64,000 nt of DNA, taken from contig NC_079213.1 of assembly GCF_029633865.1 (NCBI RefSeq), forward strand, positions 94,315,995 through 94,379,994, written 5' to 3'. A program made the translations under genes and the position numbers. How positions within the stretch are numbered: position 1 is the stretch's first letter; each line of letters opens with the position of its first letter. The notes under the pieces were generated by a model, which was not told the DNA's origin, searched no databases, and saw nothing but the letters and a program-made list of their open reading frames with translations. This DNA comes from Lampris incognitus (lineage: Eukaryota > Chordata > Actinopteri > Lampriformes > Lampridae). Positions 34,886-45,265 of the stretch are shown here, one piece after another.

Positions 34886-35340
34886 GTAAAGCACTTTGAG
34901 TGGCTGTTGCAGCTAAAAAAGCGCTATATTAAATACATCTTGACTGACTGATCCTGGCTCACCAAGAAAGCTACAGCCAAGTGGGGGTTTCACACTTCTT
35001 TGCTATTGGTTGAGCCTATGAATTCACCAGTCAACGCTCACCAAAGTTTGAACTCCACACGAAGCAAAGACTTTTAATTTTCTTTATGCATGCTCAATAA
35101 TCCAGGTAAGGAAATCACAGAAAGTTGAATCAGTTCATCTGGACACAACGTTTATAGAGAGAAACGTCTTTATGCATGGTCAATAATCCAGATAAGAAAA
35201 TCAAAGAACGCTGAATCAGGTCATCTGGATACAACGTTTATTGACAGATACGTTTCATCACTAAGTGACCTCTTCAGTCTAAACTGACTGCGGGTATCCC
35301 CGCCCTTATAAACAATACATGGGGCCTCCTAGGCACCACC
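34886..35340 (-). repeat. Interspersed repeat with hammerhead-like core, two tandem partial copies
   Basis: Positions 35085-35150 and 35155-35325 are related copies. Read on the minus strand each includes the block ending GAAACGT...CAATAAACGTTG and TGAACTGATTCA- or GACCTGATTCA-like sequence, then CTTACCTGGATTATTGA-like sequence. A plus-strand copy is at 63645-63830. The block CTGAAGA-GGTCACT...AGTGAT-GAAAC resembles a hammerhead ribozyme core with one extra G. The class is unknown; a Penelope-like element end is possible. The stretch before 35085 is unassigned apart from AAAGCACTTTGAGTGGC, part of a common fish repeat tail. Confidence 0.5.
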
Positions 35341-35750
35341 GGCCCACTCTCAGTGGCATGGTCACCAACCAACACCTGATGACAGCACCACCTGATGACA
35401 GCACCACCTGACCAGCTGATGACAGTGACAGGAGAAAAGGTTGGCATGAGAGGGAAGAAGTCACTGTGTAACCCCTTTTTACCTGGTGTTATAATGCACA
35501 CAGGAGTCACACTCTTATATAAAAAAAATAAAATAAGAATCAGGATCCTAGGTTCTCGGCAGTTGATGTCGAAATGGCTGAAATTCCTGTCTACCACTGA
35601 ATGTCACTAGGTTAGTGTTATTATTAAAATAGGTAACTATTACATGTGACTTAAAAGTGTAACAAGAAAAACTTGAATGAAAATATAACACATTAAGTAG
35701 TGCAGTCCCTCCACTGCGGAAATACTATACCCACAATTAAGCTAGTATAT
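35341..35750. other. Unassigned spacer
   Basis: It contains a short repeated CACCACCTGATGACAG motif near 35380-35430. No gene or element is recognised. Confidence 0.5.
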
Positions 35751-36985
35751 TGTGGGAGTGCAGGAATGAGGAGACGGAGAGATCGAGTCGAGTCAATCCC
35801 GTTTACTCGCCACACAAAACAACACTGATACAGCACAATCTCTCGTGGCAACCAGCTAACCGCTAGGCTGCTGCAAACATGGCTCCACCCCGGAAACTCT
35901 AAGCAGTGCCTACGTCAGCACTCCGAACGTCTGCCTTAAAGGAGCAGCAGCCCCTGGTGAATCTACCCTCAATTGTGTATCACCACACAGGCCCCCCCAG
36001 AATTCACCATCATGAAAAAATGCAAAACAGTAATGTAACACAAAAGCGCTCAGTGAAACACAAACAGCCAACAGGCGAACAGTCCTCAGTGAAACAGTCA
36101 ATGTCTCGGGGGGTGGACCATGCGGCCAAAACGGCTGCGCTGAATGGGTATGGGGGCGGGGGCAGGGGCAAGGGACAGAACCGAAGCCCAGGCAGGGGCC
36201 GAGGCTGGACCAGGGGCCTGAGAAGGGGGGCGTCCACGCCGCAAGGGCAGGGCCAGTTCGACCGGCCCACCCAGGTCCAAATGGGCAGGCTTGAGACGGT
36301 CCACCGAGACCCACTCCGGCTTGCCCCCCATGTCCACCACAAAGTTCTTAGGCCCCGCTTCCAGGACGCGGAAGAGCCCGTCGTAGGGGAGCTGCAGGGG
36401 GGTATGGTGACTGTCATGGTGGATGAAGACGTACCTGGCCGACAGCAGATTCTTGGGGACATAGGACTGAGGGAGGCAGTGGTGAGATGTAGGGATCGGA
36501 GCGAAAGCGTTGGCACTGTCCCGGGCCACAGCCCAATGAGAAGCTGCTGACCAGGGGGCCACAGCGTCTGGGAGAAACTCACCCGGGACACGCAGCGGTT
36601 GGCCGTAAACCAGCTCGGTAGACGAGGACTGGAGGTCTTCCTTGGGGGCAGAGCAAAGGCCGAGCATGACCCACGGGAGGTGATCGACCCAGTTGCTGTC
36701 CGTGAGGCTGGCACGAAGAGCGGCCTTCATAGACGGATGAAACCGCTCACAAAGTCTGTTGCCCTGCGGGTTGTATGCTGTGGTGCGGTGGAGCTTCACC
36801 CCCAGCCCCTCCGCGACTGCAGTCCAGAGCTCCGACATTAACTGCGGGCCCCTGTCAGAGGTGAGGTCAGCCGGCATGCCAAAATGGGCCACCCAGGACC
36901 CGATGAACGCCCGGGCCACCTCAGTAGACGTGGTCGATGACAGGGGAACAGCTTCCGCCACCTGGTGGTCCTGTCCACCACGGTT
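35751..36985 (-). mobile_element. Gypsy family B fragment: integrase end plus 3' LTR
   Basis: A 239-bp LTR (35751-35989, TGTGGGAG...CCACACA on the plus strand) is adjoined by a GGCCCCCCC polypurine tract (plus-strand view). A minus-strand frame 36098-36961 encodes the integrase core (SDRGPQLMSELW, YNPQGNRLCERFH) and a C-terminal tail with WVMLGLCSAPKEDLQ. It is close in sequence to the CsRn1-like element at 23055-27451 but has a different LTR. The upstream half is missing at 36985, where a LINE piece begins. The same LTR family is at 61306-61547. Confidence 0.87.
36098..36961 (-). pseudogene. Integrase of Gypsy family B, N-terminally truncated
   Basis: The frame starts within the integrase core just after the first catalytic Asp region and keeps SDRGPQ and the NRLCERFH glutamate. 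It runs to a Pro/Ala-rich tail. It lacks the zinc finger, RT and Gag. The 5' part was lost at the junction near 36985. Confidence 0.82.
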
Positions 36986-36989
36986 GTGT

Positions 36990-37598
36990 GAAATGGTTGT
37001 GTAATATGTTGCTTCGGAAGTTCTCTATGTGCTCTGTTCATGTCAAGTGTTCATTGTTTAGAGCTTATGTAACACCTCTGTATACAGCTCATCTCTGGTC
37101 TTCTTACAGGAAGAAAAGTATGCAGAGGCTCAGAGTAGCTTACAATGATACTATGAGGTTGTTGCTTCATGTCCCCAGATGGCATAGTGCCAGTCAGTTG
37201 TTTGTGTCCTCAGATGTGCCTACATGTGATGTACTTTTAAGATGGCTAATGTGTAATTTTATGTGTCGCCTGGATGTGTTCGAGAATAGCATCATAGAGG
37301 CTCTAACCAGCCCTACGAAAAGCTGCTATCGGTTCACATCCAGACTTCAGAAGCACTGGCGACACAGCCTGTATCTGTTATGAACTGATTGTGTTGTACA
37401 GTGCGTGTGGACGCCTCACATGTTGTGTGTGTGTGTGTGTGTGTGTATGTGTGCGTGCGTGCGTGCGTGCTTGTGGAGTGTAGGGGTGTCACGTAGGCCT
37501 AAATGTTTTTTTATTGTATTGTTTTCTTTTATTGTATTGTTCCTTTTCTGCTATGGACCAGATGTGTGCCCGAAATAAAGATTATTATTATTATTTGA
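36990..37598 (+). pseudogene. LINE reverse transcriptase C-terminus with 3' tail
   Basis: Within the frame 36937-37383 the block LFRAYVTPLYTAHLWSSYRK, then RLRVAYNDTMRLLLHVPRW and LLRWLMCNFMCRLDV is typical of the post-RT region of fish non-LTR elements. It ends at TAA 37381-37383. A GT-rich 3' UTR (microsatellite 37423-37446), an AATAAAG signal and an (ATT)n tail at 37580-37598 complete the 3' end. The 5' part is absent. Confidence 0.7.
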
Positions 37599-38430
37599 GA
37601 GCGGAGGGTGAAACCAATGTTCAGCCCCAGGTGGGAAAGTGGCTCTCTCTCTATCTTAAAGTGATATAAAATAAACTGAAATAAAACAAAAGGAAACAAA
37701 CAACTCCCTTCAGAAAAAAAACACAAAGTACTGTGAATATTATAAATCAAGTGCTTGCCGTTGGGGCCCGTTGGTGCACCGATGCAACTTCAACCGCTCG
37801 GACCGATGTCAGCTCCCCGAGCCGATGGTTTTCCCTCAATTCCCGTAGCTTAGGGTGCAAACCGCCACCAAGGAGGTGATCAAGCCCGTCACAGACTCTG
37901 CTCCTCCTCACGAACTCAGAAGATCCCTCTGAAGGGAAACAGCTAGCTCGCCGCGGTTAGCAAACTTGTCAGGGTCCCGCAGTGCTAACTTGTAGCGTCA
38001 GCTAGCCAGTTAGCTAACACCAGTAGCTAGCTAAATAGCGTTACTCGAATAAACACTGCGAAACTCAAAATCACAGTCCAAGAAAAACGCACGAGGAGGA
38101 AGGATGATCCAAGAGACCAACGCTGTTTTACACTTGTGAGCCTATGTACACAAAGATACGTTATACTTGGTCTCCACAAAAAAAAAAAACAACGGTTGCG
38201 CAGAGCAGCACGAGCAGTCGCCTCGCTCCCTAGAGTGTCGACTCGGACTCCCAGATTCCTCCGCGATTTCGCGGCTACAGTGCATTAACAAATTGTGATT
38301 GGCTCTTTACAAAAATGTCACCTCAACAGCGGGAATCTTTACACTGCAAAGCATCCTGGTAAATGTTGTAACTGGAGAAAAAAAAAACATATTTAGTGTG
38401 TATTAATCACATTGTAGCAAACTCGTGGGG
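37599..38430. other. Unassigned, probably LTR or UTR-like element sequence
   Basis: No coding sequence is recognised. GCTAGCTAG-type runs around 37940-38035 resemble the non-coding ends of the Gypsy elements here, but no matching second copy lies in the window. Confidence 0.4.
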
Positions 38431-38431
38431 C

Positions 38432-38515
38432 AGTCGGGGAACCGTCGCCACAGCCGGGACGCGAAGCCGTATCTCTCACCCCGCAAGCGACAACGTTAAC
38501 CAGTCGACTAAGTTA
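38432..38515 (-). repeat. tRNA-like SINE-head module
   Basis: On the minus strand an A-box-like GACTGGTTAACG and a B-box-like GGCTTCGCGTCCC (38456-38468) are spaced as in a tRNA. The module resembles 6746-6890 and 60060-60110. It abuts the truncated end of the Gypsy element that follows. Confidence 0.5.
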
Positions 38516-38878
38516 AGGACCAACGTGCCTAATTATTGGTGGGGCGTTTGTGTCAATGACGTAAAAGTCCAGCATCATTGCATTGTCTCTGTACTTACAT
38601 TTGAGTTTGCATGTGCCTTTCACGCTCAGCGCGCCTCCTCCATATTCAGTGAGTCTGTGTATTGCTGGTTTCAGTGTCACATTTTTGAACAGCGCCTGGA
38701 ACAGGTTGGTGGGAATAGTATTGGCCTGTGCCCCAGTGTCTAGTTTAAACTTTACCTTCTGTGGAGGTGTGCCAATTCCAACCTCTACGTAAGCCAGCTC
38801 GTTGCTTTTTCCGTTGTTCTCTATTGAGATGCAGTCTATGTACAGCTCTGTCTGTTCTCCCACAGCGGTGCTCTCCAC
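38513..38878 (-). pseudogene. Retropepsin fragment of truncated Gypsy element
   Basis: It contains KFKLDTGAQANTIP, the aspartic protease active site. It sits just downstream of gag in a shifted frame and ends abruptly at the truncation. Confidence 0.8.
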
Positions 38879-38968
38879 TGTAATGTTGTCGAAGTACAGT
38901 TCTTCCTGCTCTCTGTCAGTGGTGTACTCTTCTGGGTTCTCTCCGACGGCATGTACTGTGCCGCGGTA

Positions 38969-39760
38969 TTACTTTGTCTGTCCCTGGGAGCTAGACTTGC
39001 ATACTTTAGCAAAATGATTGAGCTTCTTGCATTTAATGCATTGTTTACCCTTAGCTGGGCAAGTGGCTTTAGCGCCGTGTAGCCCTCCACAATAGCTACA
39101 CGCCCTGGCGGCGGGGCTAACGTTACCCTCCCTTTGTCTGAAGTTAGCGTTAGCTGCTTTGGGTGCGTTCGGTTTGTAAATCTTTCTGCCTATTGCGTGC
39201 ACCGTTTCATGCGTGCTGCCCTGGCCCATAAACTTTAGCTGTTGCTTTGCTAGCTCGTGTGAGCGGGCTACATCTATGGCTTTTTCTAGCGTTAGCTCAG
39301 CTCCCTGGCTAAGTAGCTTTTCTCTCACTCTGGGTGAGTTGGTGGCAAACACGATGCGGTCCCTGACCATCTCGTCGGCATTTGGGTAGCCACAGTCTTT
39401 GACTAGGAGCTTTAGCTCAGTTACAAATTGTTCGAAGGATTCACTCTCTCCCTGCATCTTTTCATGAAATTTATATCTGGCATAAATCGGGTTTGCTTTG
39501 GGGGTGATGTACTCAGTGTACTTATCGTAGTACGTTTCTAGCTTCTTGGCTTGTTCTCCGCTGAGTGTCCAAGTGTTGTGCACATCGCGCCCTTTTTCCC
39601 CTATCCAGAGCAGAAGGTAGCTGCATTTCTCCTCTTCGTTCTTCCCGCGCAGGGGGCCCTTGAACATTAGCTCCGTTGTTTGTCGAAATCGTCTCCATGC
39701 TTCAGGTAAGTTCGCCGATTCCCAGTCCATCCGTGGAGCTGGAACGCCGTACGAATCCAT
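38969..39760 (-). CDS. Gag of truncated Gypsy element (263 aa)
   Basis: It starts MDSYGVPAPRMDWES just after the primer site. The capsid-like part has LPEAWRRFRQTTELMF and EKMQGESESFEQFVTELKLLV. Two zinc knuckles follow: CSYCGGLHGAKATCPAKGKQC and CIKCKKLNHFAKVC. This LPEAWRRF-type Gag with a double knuckle is common in fish Gypsy elements. The frame is open, but the element around it is incomplete. Confidence 0.85.
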   Translation of the reverse strand: MDSYGVPAPRMDWESANLPEAWRRFRQTTELMFKGPLRGKNEEEKCSYLLLWIGEKGRDVHNTWTLSGEQAKKLETYYDKYTEYITPKANPIYARYKFHEKMQGESESFEQFVTELKLLVKDCGYPNADEMVRDRIVFATNSPRVREKLLSQGAELTLEKAIDVARSHELAKQQLKFMGQGSTHETVHAIGRKIYKPNAPKAANANFRQREGNVSPAARACSYCGGLHGAKATCPAKGKQCIKCKKLNHFAKVCKSSSQGQTK

Positions 39761-39793
39761 ATTGGGTATTTAAACTCCGCTACTCTGACACCA

Positions 39794-39986
39794 TGTAATG
39801 ATCTGTGCCCTCTGGCTATGTTAACTTATAACATTAATAAAGCAAGGACGACTTCTCTCGTGCTGGGTGTTTATTCACCGACCGGATTCCCACTGACATT
39901 GTTACGTACATCACGTGACTTTGTTGTGGCGCTACGGAAAGCCGTAAGGGACATTAGCAAATCAAATATTACTAGCAAATATTACA
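39794..39986 (-). repeat. 5' LTR of truncated Gypsy element
   Basis: TG...CA ends. It is bounded on the left by the primer site and on the right by the L2-like LINE coding sequence. No partner LTR is seen in the window. Confidence 0.7.
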
Positions 39987-39989
39987 CCT

Positions 39990-42930
39990 TAGTGTGTCAA
40001 AAACTAAGGAACTGATCGTTGATTTTCGGAAGAACAGTGATATACCCAAAGCTAGCACTATACAGGGCGAGGATGTTCTAATTGTTGACACTTATAAGTA
40101 CTTGGGATCCGTGCTTGACTCCCAACTCAAGTTCGATGTGAACACAGATTTAATTGTCAAGCGTGGACAACAAAGAATTCATTTAATGCTGAAGCTTTAC
40201 TCCTTTAATGTCTGTAACACCATCTTTTTTTTTTTTTTTTACCAGTCATTTATTTACTTTGTCGATACATCAGTGCAGAAAGCCGGGATCCATGGCTTCT
40301 CAGGATGTGTGGAGCATGCTAATATCATCTGGCACCAGATACAAGCTGCCAAGAAAGAACGGAGAGACCTGCACGTGGTTTTCTTAGACCTTGCCAACGC
40401 TTTTGGATCAGTTCCTCACAAGATCCTGTGGACAGCGTTTGATTTTTTCCATGTCCCCAAAAACATCACAGAGTTGGTCAAGACCTATTTTCAGGATCTC
40501 CAGTTCTGTGTCACAACACAGAACACCACCACCACTTGGCAACATCTGGAAATAGGCCTCATAGCAGGCTGCACTATTTCCCCTCTGGCGTTCACCATGG
40601 CAATGGAGCTCGTCATCCGTGCATCTCGATGGGTGGTGGGAGCCGAAAGGTCCAGGAATGGCCTGCGTCTTCCACCAATCCGGGCGTACATGGATGACTT
40701 GACCACCATAGCAACAACAAAACCATGCACCAGGCGCCTGCTGCAGAAACTCCAAGAGAACATCAAGTGGGCACGAATGGAGTTTAAACCAAGTAAATCT
40801 CGCAGCATCTCCATTGTTAAAGGCCAACTAACAGATGAACGGTTCTGCATTAGTGATCAACCAATCCCCACAGTCCGGGAGAAGCCCATCAAAAGCCTCG
40901 GACGGTGGTACAATGCAGACCTCAAAGACACCCAGCAACTGGAGCAACTTCGCCAGGATACAATCAGTGGCCTCGGGCAAATCAACAACACTGCACTGCC
41001 CGGGAAGTTGAAGCTCTGGTGCTTTCAGTTTGGGCTGCTACCCCGACTCATGTGGCCAATAACCATGTACGAAGTCTCACTATCTCATGCCAATCGTTTG
41101 GAGAGGCTAGTGAACTCGCAGGTGAGGAAGTGGCTTGGACTGCCAAAGTGCCTCAGCAGTGTTGGACTCTATGGCAATGGAGCCCTCACACTGCCAATTT
41201 CCAGCCTGGTTGAGCAATTCAAATGTGCCAAAGTGAGGCTGGACATGTCCCTCACAGAATCCCGAGACCCGGTAGTGAGAGGAGTTGCTCCAACCCTAGC
41301 AACAGGGAAGAAATTGACCCCGGCTGCAGCTGTACTGGAGGCGAAATCTGCCCTTCGCCACCGAGATGTAGTAGGCCATGTTCAACAAGGCAGAGGCGGC
41401 CTTGGACTGGGAATAAAAACACCTACCTGGCAAAATGCGACTACTACCGAACGGTGAACTATGGTGGTTGAGGAGGTTCGCTGACAGGAAGAAGCAGCCA
41501 GATGTTCTAAAGCCATACTACAAGCCAAACAGGGCCGCTGGATGAGGTGGGAGGGTGTTGAAAAGAGGGAACTCACATGGAGTGAGCTCTGGAGCATGGA
41601 ATCAAACAGGCTGAGTTTCATCATCAAAGCCACATATGATGTCCTGCCCTCTCCCATAAATGTAAATCTCTGGTTTGGAGAGAATCCATCTTGCTCCCTG
41701 TGTACAGCCCCAGCAACCCTCAAGCACATCTTGGTTGGCTGCAAGATCAGCCTTACCCAAGGCAGATACACCTGGCGACACAACCAAGTGCTCAGGTGCT
41801 TGGCAGCTGAACTCGATCGCAAGAGGGTTTCAATCAATGCCCAACCCTTCAACAACCAGGAAGGGCCCCGGCGTTTTCCAGCTTTTGTTCGGGAGGGGGA
41901 TAAACTGAAGGCCAACCCTTCACTTTCCAACTTAGGCTCACTAAACTCAGCCAGGGATTGGGAAATGCGAGTGGACTAAGGCCAGAAGCTCATCTTCCCG
42001 ACAGAGATCGCAACAACCACCTTGCGACCAGACCTCGTCCTCTGGTCCAATTCTAACCAGCTCGCTTACATCATTGAGCTGACAGTCCCCTGGGAGGATG
42101 CAGTCGATGAAGTGTACGAGTGTAAGGAGCTGCGGTATGCCAACCTAGCAGCCGAAGCAGAGGACAGAGGCTGGAAGTGAAGGTGCGCCCTGTGGAGGTG
42201 GGTTGTAGGGGCTTTGTTGCCAGCTCCACAGTAAAACTCCTGAGGGAACTAGGAGTCAGGGGGCAGGCCCACAGGAGAGTGATCAAAGAGCTAGCCAACA
42301 CTGCTGAGAGGACTAGCCACTGGATCTGGATCAAAAGGAGAGATGCCGTCTGGGCTGCCAGGGTGAACAGCTAACCACAGGTCACACACCCAGGACCGAT
42401 CAACCTGTGGTGGGCCTGCCTGAGCGGAGGGTGTCTTGTGATAAAAGGCCGAAACACCTTGTGATGCTGAGGCACACAACTGATGATGTGTCCTGGTGGT
42501 GGCAATGTCACATTGGCAGACATCTCCAGTTTAATTCCCACCGAAACTGTTGCAGTGCAAACACAAGGGATTTTAACAACCTGTCCTTTTTTTCAATATT
42601 GAAAGTCTTTTAACCTTTTCCTCTATTTGTTGGTTTAACGGATTGACTGTGAAGGACAGGAATAGCCTAAACAGTATCGTTAAGATCTGCTCCAAAATAA
42701 TTGGAGTCCAGCAGAGAGACTTGTGCTCTCTCTGGGAGAAAAGTGTGTCCCAGAAAGCAAAAGGAATTATCAGCCAATCTGACCACGTCCTGTCCAGTGA
42801 ATTCACTGTAATGCCCTCAGGCCGGCGCCATAAAGCGCCCCCTGGGAAAACGAATTGCTATTCTAGGTCCTTCATTCCGTCTGCTGTCAGGCTGTTATCA
42901 GGCTGTGATTAGTCATTTTAAATAAACGCT
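39990..42930 (+). mobile_element. L2-like LINE remnant, split by an RLE-type LINE
   Basis: The left part (39990-40250) reads KTKELIVDFRK then VDTYKYLGSVLDSQLKFD and RGQQRIHLMLKLYSFNV. The right part (42596-42930) resumes the same protein with GLTVKDRNSLNSIVKICSKI and VLSSEFTVMPSGRRHKAP, ending in AATAAACG. Together they are the C-terminal third of a common fish L2/CR1-type RT. The RT core is absent. Confidence 0.8.
40251..42595 (+). pseudogene. RLE-type non-LTR retrotransposon (RT plus PD-(D/E)xK endonuclease)
   Basis: The frame from 40251 to 41457 has RT motifs HVVFLDLANAFGSVPH, GCTISPLAFTMAMELV and AYMDDLTTIAT (active site box YMDD). A second block (41542-41979) has a zinc finger CSLC...LKHILVGC. 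The downstream sequence near 42020-42370, in two frames, reads RPDLVLWS then IIELTVPWEDAVDE, the PD...(E)xT signature of the restriction-like endonuclease of R2/R4/NeSL/HERO-type elements, and finally RRDAVWAARV. Stops and frameshifts at about 41460, 41977 and 42178 kill it. The 5' part of the RT is missing. Confidence 0.8.
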
Positions 42931-43563
42931 TTATATTGTTTTAAACCACAACAGTTGGTTTATACTTTGTTTGTTTTTCGCATGGCTTGTGGTCCTGTAC
43001 GTTCACTGACTGTAGTGGGGGAATGTTACTGGCAATACAACTTAGAATGCACCATTTATTTATTTATTATTCTAAATTCTTTTAACTTATATGAATTTTT
43101 GCCCTTCGCCTGGTCCTCGTGTGAGTCTGCATGCAGGGCCACATGAGGGTGACAGTGTGCATCTCTTGCCCATGTACTGATCTGTCTATTGTCTCTGACA
43201 TAATGATGATTGCCACTTGTCTGAGTTTGTGTATGGTCTGGGTAGATTGTAAAAACTGAAATGCCCTTCTGAAGCTGTCTGAATCTGAATCATCAGCCTT
43301 GCTTCGCCTGTTGTTGGGGCCGGTGGCAACAGTAGCACCCCATGCCCTGATCAGTGTGCCTCTCCTCCAGTTGCGCTTCCTGTGAGCCCCAAGCAGCCTG
43401 TTCACCAGCGACAATACCCTGGACATTTGAGGAACTATGTATTGGGTGATGGGGGTCGTCGAGAATGACTGACCCCTCATGTGGGGGCTAGCGACCGGAG
43501 GAGGTGTTTGCTCTGATGGTCGCCAGCTCTGTGCAGGGGCTCATGGGACTATTAATGTTCGGG
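42931..43563. other. Unassigned LINE-flank sequence
   Basis: It follows the L2-like 3' end without a recognised gene. A 132-codon minus-strand frame (43082-43480) has no family resemblance that I can see. The right end is the left target duplication of the next element. Confidence 0.45.
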
Positions 43564-43813
43564 TTGAAATTGTTATAATTACTACTACTACAGCTTTTGG
43601 CTGCTCCCGTTAGGGGTCGCCACAGCAGATCATCCGTTTCAATTTCTTCCTGTCTTGTGCATCTTCCTCTATCACACCAGCCACCTGCATGTCTTCCTTC
43701 ACCACATCCATAAACCTCCTCTTTGGCCTTCCACTTTTCCTCTTCCCTGGCAGCTCCATATTCAGCATCCTTCTCCCAATATACCCAGCATCTCTCCTTT
43801 ACACATGTCCAAG

Positions 43814-44533
43814 TCATCTCAATCTTGCCTCTATTGTTTTGTCTCCAAACCGTCCAACTTGAGCGGTCCCTCTAATATAATCATTCCTAATCCTGTCCTT
43901 CTTCGTCACTCCCAGTGAAAATCTTAGCATCTTCAACTCTGCCACCTCCAGCTCCGCCTCCTGTCTTTTCGTCAGTGTCACTGTCTCCAAACCATATAAC
44001 ATAGCTGGTCTCACAACCATCTTGTAAACCTTCCCTTCAACTCTTGCTGGTACCCTTCTGTCACAAATCACTCCTGACACTCTTCTCCACCCACTCCACC
44101 CTGCCTGCACTCTCTTCTTCGCCTCTCTCCTGCACTCTCTGTTACTTTGGACAGTTGACCCCAAGTATTTAAACTCATATGCCTTCGTCACCTCTACTCC
44201 TTGCATCCTCACCATTCCACTGTCCTCCCTCTCATTCACGCATAGGTATTCCCTCTTGCGCCTACTGACTTTCATTCCTCTTCTCTCCAGTGCATACCTC
44301 CATCTCTCCAGGCTCTCCTCAACCTGCACCCTACTCTCGCTACAGATCACAATGTCATCCGCGAACATCATCATCCACGGAGACTCCTGCCTGATCTCGT
44401 CCGTCAACCTGTCCATCACCATTGCAAACAAGAAAGGGCTCAGAGCCAATCCTTGATGCAATCCCACCTCCACCTTGAACCCATCTGTCATTCCAACCGC
44501 ACATCTCACCATTGTCCCACTTCCCTCATACAT
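43814..44533 (-). pseudogene. RTE-like RT fragment (239 codons open)
   Basis: The block MYEGSGTMVRCAVGMTDGF, then HQGLALSPF and FADDIVICSE, then FKYLGSTVQS and YKMVVRPAMLYGLE is the C-terminal half of the RTE RT. It is clearly homologous to 29530-30160. It is joined directly to the linker region by a deletion of RT fingers and palm. Confidence 0.85.
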
Positions 44534-45265
44534 ATCCTAACTTGCTGCACATCCTTCGCAGCAAGCTGCTTCTGTCTAGCCAATCGGCATAAGTCCTTTT
44601 CTCCTTCCTTGGTGTCTAACGTGTCATAGAACTCACCATATGCCTTTTCCTTTGCCACCTCTCTATTCGCTTTACGTGGCGTCTCCTTGCACTCCTGTCT
44701 ACCTTCTTCATTTCTCTGACTATCCCACTTCTTCTTTGCCAACCTCTACCTCTGTATAACTTGCTGTACTTCCTCATTCCCCCACCAAGTCTCCTTGTCT
44801 TACTTTCTCTGTCCTGATGACACACCAAGTACCATCCTAGCTGTCTCCCTCACTATTTCTGCAGTGGTTGCCCAGCCATCCAGCAACTTTTCACTACCAC
44901 CCAGTGCCTGTCTTAACCCCTGCCTGAACTCCACACAACAGTCTTCCTTCTTCAACTTCCACCATTTGATCTTCGGCTCTGCCTTCACTCGCTTCCTCTT
45001 CTTGGTCTCCAAAGTCATCCTACAGACCACCATCCGATGCTGCCTAGCTACGTTTCCCCTGTCACCACCTTGCAGTCTCCAATCCCTTTTAGATCGCACC
45101 TCCTCCATAAGATACAGAGAAATTATTTGTTATCAAACACTGGGGATGCGCGTGCAGCTTGGCTGAAGGAAAAATGTTACCCCACTGTTGATTATTGTCT
45201 CAGGTTGGTATGAAGATGGCTAGTGAACTTCAGATACGTTACAACAGTTTGATTTTAGTTTTAAA

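Larger units (their letters stand above)
38513..39986 (-). mobile_element. 5' half of a Gypsy element (LTR, gag, protease)
   Basis: 5' LTR 39794-39986 (193 bp, TGTAATG...ATTACA on the plus strand) and a tRNA-Leu-like primer site at 39779-39793 (plus strand ...CTCTGACACCA) are followed on the minus strand by gag 38969-39760 and protease 38513-38878. RT, RNase H, integrase and the 3' LTR are gone; sequence turns into the tRNA-like module at about 38515. This family is distinct from the others in the window. Confidence 0.85.

Noticed and set aside
43082-43480. 132-codon minus-strand frame as a gene
   Set aside because: No family motif and no splice context; it lies in LINE-flank sequence.
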